From the NCBI GenBank assembly GCA_963782445.1, contig CAWAJM010000001.1, positions 4,030,001 to 4,094,000 on the forward strand: 64,000 nucleotides of DNA, in the 5' to 3' direction. A model generated the notes under the pieces. The model did not search any database. It worked only from the letters and a program-made list of their open reading frames with translations, and was not told the DNA's origin. This document shows positions 1 to 8,000 of this stretch, one piece after another. Source of the DNA: ZC4RG20 sp963782445. Lineage in GTDB: Bacteria; Pseudomonadota; Gammaproteobacteria; Steroidobacterales; Rariloculaceae. The translations under genes and the position numbers were made by a program. Each line of letters begins with the position of its first letter. Within the stretch, counting starts at the first letter, position 1.

Positions 1-723
1 GTCGAGGTCCGCCGCGCGGCCGTTGCGGGATTCGCCGCAGGACTGGCCTGGGCGGCGGCCGGCAGCCTGTTCACGACACTCGTCGTCAATGCGAGCCGTT
101 ACGACGCGATCTATTCGGGCTTCGCGATCGTCCTCATCACGATGCTGTGGCTGCACCTCTCCTGGCTCATTGTGCTGCTCGGCGCGAAGCTCGCCTTCTA
201 TCTGCAGAACCCCGAGCACATGCGCCGCGCAACGCGTCCGGCCACGCTGCCGAGCGGCCTGCGCGAACGGCTCGCGCTCGCCGTCATGCTGCTGGCGGGC
301 CGCGCCCTCACGGAGCGGCGCCCCGGCGTCGGGCTCGAGCCGCTCGCATCCCAACTCATGGTGCCCCGGCGCGTGCTCGAGCCCGTGGTCGCCGCACTGC
401 GCCAGCAACGCCTGCTCGTCGAAACCGCCGATCGCCGCCTCATGCCCGGCGCCGACCTGCATGGCATACGCCTCGCGGAGATCATCGAAGCCGTGCGCGG
501 GCCCGGGCACGATCATGCGGGCATCGACCGGGCGTGCGGGCCTGCCGTGCGGGCGCTCGCGGACCGTATCGAAGCGGCCGTGCTCGAGACGGCCGGAGAC
601 GGCAGCCTGGCCGACCTCATCGAGCTCGACGCGGCAACGCCGCGGCCCGCGCTGCCGCACGCCGCCGACGCGCAACCTCGCAGCGGCGGCGCGGCGAGCT
701 CGCCCGATCTGCTGCGGCATTGA
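1..723 (+). CDS. YihY/BrkB-family inner-membrane protein, C-terminal part
   Basis: Only the C-terminal 240 codons are in the window; the frame is open from base 1. The visible part begins with the end of one hydrophobic stretch and continues into a second membrane helix (about codons 41-66) that ends in an ALAFYLQNP-like cytoplasmic edge, as is usual for the YihY/BrkB family of polytopic inner-membrane proteins once annotated as RNase BN. After the helices comes a soluble tail of about 170 residues resembling a winged-helix region, common in longer gammaproteobacterial members. The family's role is unsettled and I do not assign one. It converges on pmbA. Confidence 0.75.
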   Translation, partial: VEVRRAAVAGFAAGLAWAAAGSLFTTLVVNASRYDAIYSGFAIVLITMLWLHLSWLIVLLGAKLAFYLQNPEHMRRATRPATLPSGLRERLALAVMLLAGRALTERRPGVGLEPLASQLMVPRRVLEPVVAALRQQRLLVETADRRLMPGADLHGIRLAEIIEAVRGPGHDHAGIDRACGPAVRALADRIEAAVLETAGDGSLADLIELDAATPRPALPHAADAQPRSGGAASSPDLLRH

Positions 724-744
724 CGCGCAGGGACGTCGCGACGG

Positions 745-769
745 GGCTTCAGGCTCGTCGTAAGGGCGG
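745..769 (+). repeat. Solitary arm of the family A inverted repeat
   Basis: These 25 bases match the left arm of the family A element at 33966 with one difference (GTC for GGC). No matching right arm or core hairpin is seen nearby, so this is a solo arm. It lies in the 53-base gap between the convergent YihY-family gene and pmbA. Confidence 0.6.
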
Positions 770-776
770 TGAACGC

Positions 777-2108
777 CTACTGCCCCGCGACCGTAAGCTT
801 CCCAACGAGCACGGATCCCGTGCGCACGCCGCCGCGAACGTCAACGTCGGAGCCGACGGCCCGGATGTTCTTGAACATCTCGACGAGATTGCCCGCAACC
901 GTGACCTCGTTGACGGGAAACGCGATCTTGCCGCGCTCGACCCAATAGCCGGCCGCGCCGCGGGAGTAGTCGCCCGTGACGGAATTGACGCCCTGCCCGA
1001 GCAGCTCACCGACGACGAAGGCCTCGTCGCAGTCCGCGATGAGCTCCTCGAGCGGGCCGGCCGTCGGCTTCACGACGAGGTTGTGCACACCGCCCGCGTT
1101 CGCGGTCGTCTGCCTGTTCAGGCGCCGCGCCGAGTAGCTCGACAGCACGTAGCCCTGCAGCACGCCGCGCTCGACGAGCATGCGCCGCGACGTGGCTACG
1201 CCTTCGGCATCGAAGGGCGTGCTCGCCATGCCGCGCGGGATGAAGGGATCCTCCTCGATGTCGAGAAAGTCGGGGAAAATCTGCGAACCCAGCGCGTCGA
1301 GCAGGAACGTCGACCTGCGATACTGGCTCGTGCCGCGGATCGCGCCCACGAGATGGCCGAACAGTCCGCGCGCGAGCTCGGCCGGATACACCACGGGCAC
1401 GGCCTTCGTGCGAACCTGGCGCGCGCCGAGACGCTGCACGGCGCGCTCCGCCGCGCGTCTGCCGACCGCTTCGGGACTCTCGAGATCCTCGAACGCGCGC
1501 GCGACCGTGTACCAGTAGTCGCGCTCGAGCGAACCGTCGCCCTTTGCGATGACACTGCAACTCGTGGAATGGCTCGTCGTCGGGTAGCCGCCCACGAAAC
1601 CATGGCTGTTCGCATAGACGCGCAGGCCTTCGCCCGTGCCGAGCGTCGCGCCCTCGGAATTGTCGATGCGCCGGTCGAAGCCGCGCGCAGCGTTCTCGGC
1701 GCGCAGCGCCAGCGCCGTCGCCTCGTCGACGTTGATGGCATGCGGGAAGTACAGAGCGGGCTCCGGCGGGTCGACGGCCATGAGCTCGGCGTCCGCGAGC
1801 CCGGCGTAGGGGTCCTCCGCCGTAAAGCTCGCGATGCTCAGGGCCTTGCGCACGGCGTCCTCGACGCCACGCGCGGAGAAGTCGCTCGTGCTCGTCGAGC
1901 CCTTGCGCTTGTCCTTGTACACCGTGACGCCCAGCGAGCGGTCGCGCTGACGCTCGACCGACTCGACTTCGCCGAGCCGGACCGTGACGGAGAGGCCTTC
2001 GTCATGGCTGGCGCCGGCCTCCGCTTGATCCGCCCCGAGCCGGCGGGCCAGCTCGACGGCCCGCTGCGTTGTCTCGGTCAAGGTCTTTGTGACGGCACTC
2101 GGCTCCAT
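777..2108 (-). CDS. pmbA: Metalloprotease subunit PmbA/TldE
   Basis: 443 codons, the usual length for PmbA (TldE). PmbA pairs with TldD to form a heterodimeric protease that degrades unfolded peptides and trims modified peptides such as microcins and the CcdA antitoxin. The sequence shows the PmbA/TldD fold: an N-terminal domain with SVTVRLGEVESVER near residue 40, the VYANSHGFVGGYPTTSHS segment, and a C-terminal half with GGVHNLVVKPT and GVNSVTGDYSRGAAGYWVE. It lacks the HExxxH zinc motif, as expected, since that lies in TldD, encoded here at 6516-8000. The two partners are separate genes. It is divergent from purE. Confidence 0.95.
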   Translation of the reverse strand: MEPSAVTKTLTETTQRAVELARRLGADQAEAGASHDEGLSVTVRLGEVESVERQRDRSLGVTVYKDKRKGSTSTSDFSARGVEDAVRKALSIASFTAEDPYAGLADAELMAVDPPEPALYFPHAINVDEATALALRAENAARGFDRRIDNSEGATLGTGEGLRVYANSHGFVGGYPTTSHSTSCSVIAKGDGSLERDYWYTVARAFEDLESPEAVGRRAAERAVQRLGARQVRTKAVPVVYPAELARGLFGHLVGAIRGTSQYRRSTFLLDALGSQIFPDFLDIEEDPFIPRGMASTPFDAEGVATSRRMLVERGVLQGYVLSSYSARRLNRQTTANAGGVHNLVVKPTAGPLEELIADCDEAFVVGELLGQGVNSVTGDYSRGAAGYWVERGKIAFPVNEVTVAGNLVEMFKNIRAVGSDVDVRGGVRTGSVLVGKLTVAGQ

Positions 2109-2163
2109 GCTTCGGCAATCCTGGCGGGTGAGAAGTCAATTCTACCTGCTGTACAATGGCTCG
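2109..2163. promoter_or_regulatory. Divergent pmbA/purE promoter region
   Basis: The 55 bases between the pmbA and purE start codons contain TACAAT at 2152-2157 on the plus strand and TAGAAT at 2144-2139 on the minus strand, both good -10 boxes. No convincing -35 box is present on either strand. If the plus-strand box is used, transcription would begin at or next to the purE ATG, giving an almost leaderless message. No Shine-Dalgarno sequence precedes purE. Confidence 0.4.
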
Positions 2164-2655
2164 ATGAAACCACTGGTCGGAGTCATCATGGGATCGGTCT
2201 CGGACTGGTCCACGATGTGCCATGCGGCCGAGACGCTCGAAGCGCTCGGAGTGCCGCACGAGGTGCGCGTGATCTCCGCGCACCGCACGCCGGACCTGCT
2301 CTATGAGTACGCCTCCGCGGCCGTCGAGCGCGGCCTGGAGGCCATCATCGCGGGCGCCGGCGGCGCAGCCCACCTGCCCGGCATGACGGCGGCGAAAACG
2401 CGCCTGCCCGTGCTCGGCGTGCCCGTGAAGTCCAAGACGCTGAACGGTATGGATTCGCTGCTCTCGATCGTCCAGATGCCGTCCGGCGTGCCAGTCGGCA
2501 CGCTGGCCATCGGCAAGGCCGGCGCCGTCAACGCGGCGCTGCTCGCCTGCGCGATACTTGCGAACAAGCACGGCGAAGTGGCCGAAGCGCTCGAGGCTTA
2601 CCGCCGCGCTCAAACGAGCAGCGTGCTCGAGCAGCCCGATCCGCGCGATCAATAG
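2164..2655 (+). CDS. purE: N5-carboxyaminoimidazole ribonucleotide mutase
   Basis: 163 codons, typical of class I PurE, which moves the carboxyl group of N5-CAIR to give 4-carboxy-AIR in purine synthesis. The start MKPLVGVIMGSVSDW carries the conserved GSxSDW substrate loop (residues 9-14), followed by SAHRTP near residue 38, which holds the catalytic histidine, and GAGGAAHLPGM. Longer upstream in-frame starts run back into the pmbA promoter region and are rejected because the family begins at this methionine. purK follows after 51 bases on the same strand, the usual PurE-PurK pairing in organisms that use the two-step carboxylation. Confidence 0.97.
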   Translation: MKPLVGVIMGSVSDWSTMCHAAETLEALGVPHEVRVISAHRTPDLLYEYASAAVERGLEAIIAGAGGAAHLPGMTAAKTRLPVLGVPVKSKTLNGMDSLLSIVQMPSGVPVGTLAIGKAGAVNAALLACAILANKHGEVAEALEAYRRAQTSSVLEQPDPRDQ

Positions 2656-2706
2656 CGGCGCAGCCTCGATGCGCTGCCCGCAAGTGCAGCTCGCCTAGCT
2701 CGAAGC

Positions 2707-3828
2707 ATGGCCAAAAGAACCAAAGTAGGCATCGTCGGCGCCGGCCAGCTCGGCCGCATGATGGCGCTCGCCGGCTATCCGCTCGGCATCGAATGCCTGC
2801 TGCTCGATCGTGCGCCGGATTCGCCCGGGGGGCAGGTCGCCGAGATGGTGACGGGCGCCATCGACGATCCGGCTGCGCTCGAGACCCTGGCCCGCGCCTG
2901 CGACGTCGTAACGCTCGACATCGAGAACGTGCCCGTCGAGGCGCTTGCGCAGATCGAGGCTCAGGCACCGGTCTACCCGCCGCCCGACGCGGTCGCTGCC
3001 GCGCAGGACCGGCTCGCCGAGAAACGGCTGTTTCAGTCGCTGGACATCCCGACCGCGCCGATTGCACCCATCGATACCGAAGCGGACCTCGAGCATGCCG
3101 CCGAGACGCTCGGCTGGCCCTTGGTGCTCAAGACGCGGCGCCTCGGTTACGACGGGCGCGGTCAGCGCATCGTCGATTCGCGCGCGGCGCTGACCGTAGC
3201 CTGGGAGCAGCTCGGCCGCCGCCCGGCGATTGCCGAGGGCTGGATGCGGTTCGAGCGCGAAGTCTCGCTCGTCGGCGCCCGCGGGGCGGAAGGCGCCACG
3301 GTGTTTTACCCCTTGGCCGAGAACCGCCACCGCGACGGCATCCTGATCTCGACCGTCGCCCCGTTCGAGGACGCCGGGCTGCAGGCGCAGGCCGAGGCCT
3401 GGCTCACCCGGCTCATGGAACGCTTCGATTACCGCGGCGTGCTGACCATCGAGCTGTTCCACACGGCCGACGGGCTCGTCGCGAACGAGATCGCGCCGCG
3501 CGTGCACAACTCGGGCCACTGGACCATCGAAGGCGCGGAAACGAGCCAGTTCGAGAACCACCTTCGCGCCGTGCTCGGCTGGCCGCTCGGCGCCACCTCC
3601 GCGCGCGGCAGTGCCGCCATGGTGAATCTGCTCGGCCGCCTCCCGCCGCGCGAAGCCGTCCTGGCCTTTCCGGGCGCGCATCTGCACGATTACGGCAAGG
3701 CGCCGCGGCCGAACCGCAAAGTCGGCCACTGCACGCTCGTAGACCCCTCGCGGGCACGCCTCCTCGAGCGTCTCGGACGCCTCGAGGCGCTGTTTGCCGC
3801 CGAGCGCGAGCCGGGCGCAAAGGTGTGA
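2707..3828 (+). CDS. purK: N5-carboxyaminoimidazole ribonucleotide synthase
   Basis: 373 codons; an ATP-grasp enzyme that carboxylates AIR with bicarbonate to give N5-CAIR, the substrate of PurE just upstream. The N-terminal VGIVGAGQLGRMM (residues 7-19) is the pre-ATP-grasp motif. The central LVLKTRRLGYDGRGQ (about residue 139) is the ATP-binding loop, and GLVANEIAPRVHNSGHWT (about residue 257) carries metal-binding residues of the ATP-grasp fold. Length and motifs match PurK well. It is likely cotranscribed with purE. Confidence 0.97.
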   Translation: MAKRTKVGIVGAGQLGRMMALAGYPLGIECLLLDRAPDSPGGQVAEMVTGAIDDPAALETLARACDVVTLDIENVPVEALAQIEAQAPVYPPPDAVAAAQDRLAEKRLFQSLDIPTAPIAPIDTEADLEHAAETLGWPLVLKTRRLGYDGRGQRIVDSRAALTVAWEQLGRRPAIAEGWMRFEREVSLVGARGAEGATVFYPLAENRHRDGILISTVAPFEDAGLQAQAEAWLTRLMERFDYRGVLTIELFHTADGLVANEIAPRVHNSGHWTIEGAETSQFENHLRAVLGWPLGATSARGSAAMVNLLGRLPPREAVLAFPGAHLHDYGKAPRPNRKVGHCTLVDPSRARLLERLGRLEALFAAEREPGAKV

Positions 3829-3896
3829 GCCGGCTTCTCGAATCCCTTCAGAGTTTGTATTAGGCTTGGTTTAGCTTTCGCCGCGGGCTAGTCCCT

Positions 3897-5285
3897 ATGT
3901 ATTGCGAACTGTTTGGGTTGTCCGAACCGCCGTTCCGGCTCACGCCGGACCCGCAGTTTCTGTTCGCAAGCAAACAGCATTCGCGGGCGAAGGCATACAT
4001 GGAGTCGACGATCTGGCTCGCGGACGGCTTCGTGGTCATCACGGGCGACATCGGCTCGGGCAAGACGACGCTCATCGAGAGCTTCCTTTCGGAGCTCGGC
4101 GACGATGTCGTCATTGCCCACGTCAATCAGACCCAGCTCTCGCCCGTCGAATTTCTCCAGGCGCTGCTCGTCGAGTTCGGCTTCAAGCCGTTCAACATGC
4201 GCAAGATCGAGCTACTGTCTCTGCTGCGCGATCATCTCGTCGAGCAGTACGCCGCCGGCAGGAAGATTCTGCTCGTCATCGACGAGGCTCAGAATCTCTC
4301 CCGCAAGGTGCTCGAGGAAGTCCGGATGCTGTCGGGTATCGAGGCGCAGAAAGAGAAGCTCCTGCGCATCATCCTGGCGGGCCAGCCCGAGCTCGCTGCC
4401 AAGCTTGACTCGCCGCGGCTCGAGCAGCTCACACAGCGGGTACGGCTGCGCTTTCACCTCGGCGCGCTCACGAAGCGGGAGACGCGGGAGTACATCGAGC
4501 ACCGTCTTGAAGTCGCCGGCGCCGGAGGCCGCAAAATCTTCGCGGACGACGCCTTCGACACGATCTTCCGCTACACGGGCGGGGTGCCGCGTCTCACGAA
4601 CATTCTCTGCGACACCGCAATGCTCTGCGCCTATGCCGAGGAGAGCGACACGGTCGACGAGCGGCTCGTCAAAGCCGCCGTCGAGGAGCTGCAGTGGGTC
4701 GAGTACGCCGAGCGCGTACGCGACCGGCGGCCCGGCGCAACGGGCCGCTTCTCCATCCCCGAGTCCGCCTCGCCGGGCGTCGACCTGCTGTTTCAGGATC
4801 AGTTCGTCGAGCACTACGCGCTGCCCGTCGGCCGCGTGATCATCGGGCGAACGCCCGAGAACGACCTGCAGATCCGCAGCAAGTTCATTTCTCGGCATCA
4901 CGCCCAGATCACGACCTTCGGCGACCGCTCCATCGTCGAGGACCTGAACAGCACGAACGGTATCTTCGTCGGCGGCCGGCGCGTCAAGCAACACGTGCTG
5001 ACCGACGGCGACTCCGTGCAGATAGGCGAGCACACGCTCGTTTACCGCGAGGCGCGGCGCCCCGCGGCCAGGCAGCCCGAGACGCTCGACGAAGACGAAA
5101 GCGACGCGGATTCGGAGGAGTCCGCGACGGACGAGGAGGACGCCGACTTCCGCGAGACTCAGGTTTCGCCGGGCGACGAGGCGGCGCAGCTGACCGATAA
5201 CGGCGAAGCGAATGCGGAGGAAGCGGAATGCGCCGACGAGCTGCAGGCCGCTGGGGCCCTCAAGCAGGCGGGCTCGTCCGAGTAG
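3897..5285 (+). CDS. ExeA/GspA-like AAA ATPase with C-terminal FHA domain
   Basis: 462 codons. Residues 1-265 form an AAA ATPase of the ExeA/GspA/MshM type: YCELFGLSEPPFRLTPDP at the N terminus, Walker A GDIGSGKT at 50-57, Walker B ILLVIDE at 124-130, and the GVPRLTNILCD sensor segment near residue 230. Residues 310-390 form a forkhead-associated domain with the GRTPENDLQI, SRHHAQI and LNSTNGIFVGG signatures, which bind phosphothreonine peptides. The last 70 residues are very acidic and look disordered. Relatives energise assembly of secretion or pilus machines through peptidoglycan, but no such genes lie nearby, so the partner is unknown. Its stop is 3 bases from the convergent small membrane gene. 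Confidence 0.85.
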   Translation: MYCELFGLSEPPFRLTPDPQFLFASKQHSRAKAYMESTIWLADGFVVITGDIGSGKTTLIESFLSELGDDVVIAHVNQTQLSPVEFLQALLVEFGFKPFNMRKIELLSLLRDHLVEQYAAGRKILLVIDEAQNLSRKVLEEVRMLSGIEAQKEKLLRIILAGQPELAAKLDSPRLEQLTQRVRLRFHLGALTKRETREYIEHRLEVAGAGGRKIFADDAFDTIFRYTGGVPRLTNILCDTAMLCAYAEESDTVDERLVKAAVEELQWVEYAERVRDRRPGATGRFSIPESASPGVDLLFQDQFVEHYALPVGRVIIGRTPENDLQIRSKFISRHHAQITTFGDRSIVEDLNSTNGIFVGGRRVKQHVLTDGDSVQIGEHTLVYREARRPAARQPETLDEDESDADSEESATDEEDADFRETQVSPGDEAAQLTDNGEANAEEAECADELQAAGALKQAGSSE

Positions 5286-5288
5286 CTT

Positions 5289-5507
5289 CTAAAGCGATTC
5301 GTCGAAACGCGCCCGGCTTCGGCTCGAACGGTAGTCGCGACGCTTGAGCCAAAGCACGAGCCCCGCCACGAGCAGCAGGAGCCCGGCGCCCAGACACAAG
5401 TGCGCCCAAAAGCCCCGCGGCACGTAGAACCCGGCTACGGCGGCGGCGAGGCCCGCCGCCATGTAATAGAACGGCAAGCCTTCATAGACCGGTCTGCTCA
5501 ACCACAT
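5289..5507 (-). CDS. Small two-helix membrane protein
   Basis: 72 codons. Two hydrophobic segments (about residues 13-28 and 34-54) are joined by a short YVPRGFW loop and followed by a basic tail, LKRRDYRSSRSRAR. This suggests a small inner-membrane protein with its tail in the cytoplasm. I do not recognise a named family. The clean membrane-protein composition and its tight placement against the AAA-FHA gene argue that it is real. It ends 3 bases from that gene's stop, so the two are convergent with no room for a separate terminator. Confidence 0.6.
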   Translation of the reverse strand: MWLSRPVYEGLPFYYMAAGLAAAVAGFYVPRGFWAHLCLGAGLLLLVAGLVLWLKRRDYRSSRSRARFDESL

Positions 5508-5552
5508 CGCAATTCCCCGACGCCGACCGCGCAGCTCGGCGCGGCTCGGCCC

Positions 5553-5762
5553 TCAATCCTGCCCGATCCCGTCCTCGGCGTCATTGTCGATGCCGAGCAG
5601 CTTCGCGAGCAAGGACGGCTCCCAAGCGTCCATGTCGAAGTCCGACCGGCGCGAGGCCGCAGCCCGCTCGTTTCGCACGCTTTCGGCGGCGCCGACCTCA
5701 GGCGCGGCGTGCGAGCCCCCGCCCGAGTCCTGCCGCGGGAACCTCTTGGGTTGCGCAGACAT
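5553..5762 (-). CDS. Small hypothetical protein with WxxSLLxxLLG motif
   Basis: 69 codons, function unknown. The first 40 residues are polar and rich in Ser, Arg, Ala and Gly. The C-terminal third, DFDMDAWEPSLLAKLLGIDN, reads as a short amphipathic helix next to an acidic patch. The gene starts 9 bases after the stop of another small gene (5772-5945), which carries a similar segment, LESSWLSRLIGLF. The pair look cotranscribed and may be related. Codon third positions are GC-rich like those of neighbours. It could still be a spurious frame in GC-rich DNA. Confidence 0.45.
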   Translation of the reverse strand: MSAQPKRFPRQDSGGGSHAAPEVGAAESVRNERAAASRRSDFDMDAWEPSLLAKLLGIDNDAEDGIGQD

Positions 5763-5771
5763 GGAAGCCCC

Positions 5772-5945
5772 CTACGAGCCTCCGCCGCGCGTGAACAGGC
5801 CGATGAGCCGCGAAAGCCACGACGACTCGAGGCCATCGACGGCGAGGTCGGGCTCCGCCTGCAGGCCACTGAGATAACGCTCCTCGGTCGCATCGAGCAA
5901 CGGACGCCGGAAGTCGGCCTCCGTCATCGTATCGTCGAAGTCCAT
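5772..5945 (-). CDS. Very small hypothetical protein
   Basis: 57 codons, ATG at 5945 and TAG ending at 5772. The product begins MDFDDTMTEADFRRPLLDAT and ends with LESSWLSRLIGLF and a short Gly-rich tail. Acidic residues dominate the first half, and the end can form an amphipathic helix. A GGGGCGTCAGAG stretch precedes the ATG, giving only a weak ribosome site. The next small gene follows after 9 bases. I do not recognise the family. Its composition is unlike a random frame, being mixed hydrophobic and acidic rather than Arg/Ala-rich, which is the main support. Confidence 0.45.
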   Translation of the reverse strand: MDFDDTMTEADFRRPLLDATEERYLSGLQAEPDLAVDGLESSWLSRLIGLFTRGGGS

Positions 5946-6031
5946 CTCTGACGCCCCGTCATCCTTTGACGCACGCAGCCTAACTCAAGGTCGCGGTCGC
6001 CGTCAGTGAATCATTTCACGGTGCTAATAGT

Positions 6032-6223
6032 CCGCATGATTCATGAACGGGTTCTTGCGCTGGTGGTAGCCGGAGGCTTGCGCAGACGGGCGATTTCGGG
6101 GACGCCATGAACCCGTCCATGGGGGCTCCGTAGCGCGCCATCCCTGGCGCGCACGGCCCCGAAAGCGCCCGTCTGCGCAAGCCTCCTCTGCGACGGCGGC
6201 GGCCGTTCATGGATCATGCTGCC
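6032..6223. repeat. Complete family A palindromic element with terminal C motifs
   Basis: A nested inverted repeat of about 190 bases. The ends carry GCATGATTCATGAACGG (from 6034) and its near-complement at 6203-6221. Inside lie perfect 21-base arms at 6072-6092 and 6166-6186. At the centre is an 8-base-pair hairpin with loop TCCC (6133-6152). The core is in reverse orientation relative to the other copies. It lies between the start of the small gene at 5945 and the 3' end of tldD. With the copy at 6340 it accounts for most of the 570 gene-free bases 5946-6515. Confidence 0.8.
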
Positions 6224-6339
6224 AGGCGCGAGGAACGAACTGGCGCGAAGACGGCAGTCCGTGTGGTCTTCGCGACTCCCGACGACTGCAGCAGACGCCG
6301 GTTCAGGCGCTCTTCGCGCTACGGCCGCGTCGGCATCCA

Positions 6340-6460
6340 GGCTTCAGGCTCGGCCCAAGCGCGGTGTCGGGACGCTGAGCGCCAGGGAGGGCGCTCAGCG
6401 AGCCCCCAGGGACGGGTTCACGGCGGTCCCGACACCCGCGCTTGGGCCGAGCCTGAAGCC
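6340..6460. repeat. Family A inverted-repeat element
   Basis: Arms of 34 bases (6340-6373) and 35 bases (6426-6460) are complementary with a single one-base bulge. Inside is an 11-base-pair hairpin, CGCTGAGCGCC against GGCGCTCAGCG (6373-6400), then the conserved GAGCCCCCAGGGACGGGTT. It lies about 55 bases beyond the tldD stop and could fold in that transcript. The rest of 6224-6515 shows nothing I can identify. Confidence 0.85.
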
Positions 6461-6515
6461 GCCCGCCACAAACGTATCGGGTGAGCAGACGGCACGCCAC
6501 AAATGTATCGGCGCG

Positions 6516-8000
6516 CTACGCCTCCGTGCCGCCGACGGTCAGCGCATCGATCTTCAGCGTCGGCTGGCCGACACCGACAGGCACCGACTGGCCGTCCTTG
6601 CCGCAGACGCCGATGCCAGGATCGAGGGCGAGATCGTTGCCGACCATCGATACGCGCGTCAGAACGTCAGGGCCGCTGCCGATGAGCATGGCGCCTTTTA
6701 CGGGCCGTGTCTTCTTGCCGTGCTCGATGAGGTAGGCCTCGCTGGCCGAGAAGACGAATTTGCCGGACGTGATGTCGACCTGACCGCCGCCGAAGTTCGG
6801 CGCGTAGATGCCGCGCTCGACCGAGGCGATGATCTCCTCGGGTTCGCGGTCGCCCCCCAGCATGTAGGTGTTTGTCATGCGCGGCATCGGCGCATAGGCG
6901 TAGGACTCGCGGCGGCCGTTGCCCGTCGGCGCGCTGTTCATGAGCCGCGCGTTGAGCTTGTCCTGAATATAGCCCTTGAGGACGCCGTTCTCGATGAGCG
7001 TCGTGCAGGCCGTCGGAACGCCCTCGTCGTCGACGTTCAGCGAACCGCGCCGCCCCGGCAGCGTGCCGTCGTCGACGACCGTGCACGCCGGCGTTGCGAC
7101 GCGCTCACCGATACGGCCGCTGAACGCCGAGGTGCCCTTGCGGTTGAAGTCGCCTTCGAGCCCGTGACCAATGGCCTCGTGCAGCAGGACGCCCGGCCAG
7201 CCGGGGCCGAGCACGACGGGCATGTTGCCGGCCGGGGCCTGTACGGCCTCGAGGTTGACGGTGGCCTGCCGAACGGCCTCGGCCGCGAGGCGCTCGGCGA
7301 AACCCTCTCCCGCGACGAGCTGAAAGTCGCCACGGCCGCCGCCGCCCGCGTACCCCTGCTCGCGACGGCCTTCGTGCTCGATGATCACGGAGACGTTGAG
7401 CCGCACGAGCGGGCGTACGTCCGCGGCCAGCATGCCGTCGGACGTGCGGATCAGCACGATCTCGTAGACGCCCGCAAGCGTGCCGACGACCTGGATCACG
7501 CGCGGATCGAGCGCCCGGGTGTAGCGGTCCAGGTCGGCCAGCAGCGTCACCTTCTCGTTGTCGCTCAGGGTGGGCAGTGGATCGACGGCCGGATACAGCG
7601 TATGCGCGCCGCCGCCTGCGGGGACTTTGTAGCGGCCGTCGCCCGCGCCTTTGGCGATACCGCGCGCCGCGTTGGCGGCGTCGAGCAGCGAGGCGAGGTC
7701 GAGCTGATCGGCATAGGCAAAACCGGTCTTCTCGCCCGCGACTGCGCGAATACCGACACCCTGGTCGATGCTGAAGACGCCTTCCTTGACGCGGCCGTCC
7801 TCGACGGACCAGCTCTCGTAGCGCGTCGACTGGAAGTAGAGATCGCCGTAGTCGAGCGCGCGCGACATGAGCACGCCGAGCGTGCGATCGAGCGCACCGA
7901 GATCGAGGCCGGCGGGTTCGAGAATCCGCTGCTGAGCGAGCTCGAGCGGGTCGGCAGGAATCGCGATGCGTGGCTGAACTTGTGGCTGCACTTGGATCAT
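6516..8000 (-). CDS. tldD: Metalloprotease TldD
   Basis: 494 codons. TldD is the catalytic zinc subunit of the TldD/TldE protease. The zinc site HEAIGHGLEGD is at residues 274-284, matching the family's HExxxH pattern. Other hallmarks are GRVKEGVFSIDQGVGIRA near residue 70 and the C-terminal GVCGKDGQSVPVGVGQP. The start at 8000 is chosen because it overlaps the upstream nitrilase stop by one base (TGATG). The longer in-frame extension upstream lies inside the nitrilase gene. It is the last gene of the long minus-strand run from cysS. The partner PmbA is encoded at 777-2108. Confidence 0.96.
   Translation of the reverse strand: MIQVQPQVQPRIAIPADPLELAQQRILEPAGLDLGALDRTLGVLMSRALDYGDLYFQSTRYESWSVEDGRVKEGVFSIDQGVGIRAVAGEKTGFAYADQLDLASLLDAANAARGIAKGAGDGRYKVPAGGGAHTLYPAVDPLPTLSDNEKVTLLADLDRYTRALDPRVIQVVGTLAGVYEIVLIRTSDGMLAADVRPLVRLNVSVIIEHEGRREQGYAGGGGRGDFQLVAGEGFAERLAAEAVRQATVNLEAVQAPAGNMPVVLGPGWPGVLLHEAIGHGLEGDFNRKGTSAFSGRIGERVATPACTVVDDGTLPGRRGSLNVDDEGVPTACTTLIENGVLKGYIQDKLNARLMNSAPTGNGRRESYAYAPMPRMTNTYMLGGDREPEEIIASVERGIYAPNFGGGQVDITSGKFVFSASEAYLIEHGKKTRPVKGAMLIGSGPDVLTRVSMVGNDLALDPGIGVCGKDGQSVPVGVGQPTLKIDALTVGGTEA

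Noticed and set aside
6032..6460. Two neighbouring repeats as a CRISPR array
   Set aside because: The copies are in opposite orientation, are long palindromes and lack regular spacers; no cas gene is present.
6209..6484. Open frames that translate the family A repeat (also near 44733-45080)
   Set aside because: The same peptide patterns recur wherever the repeat occurs, in different frames; they reflect the repeat and not a protein.
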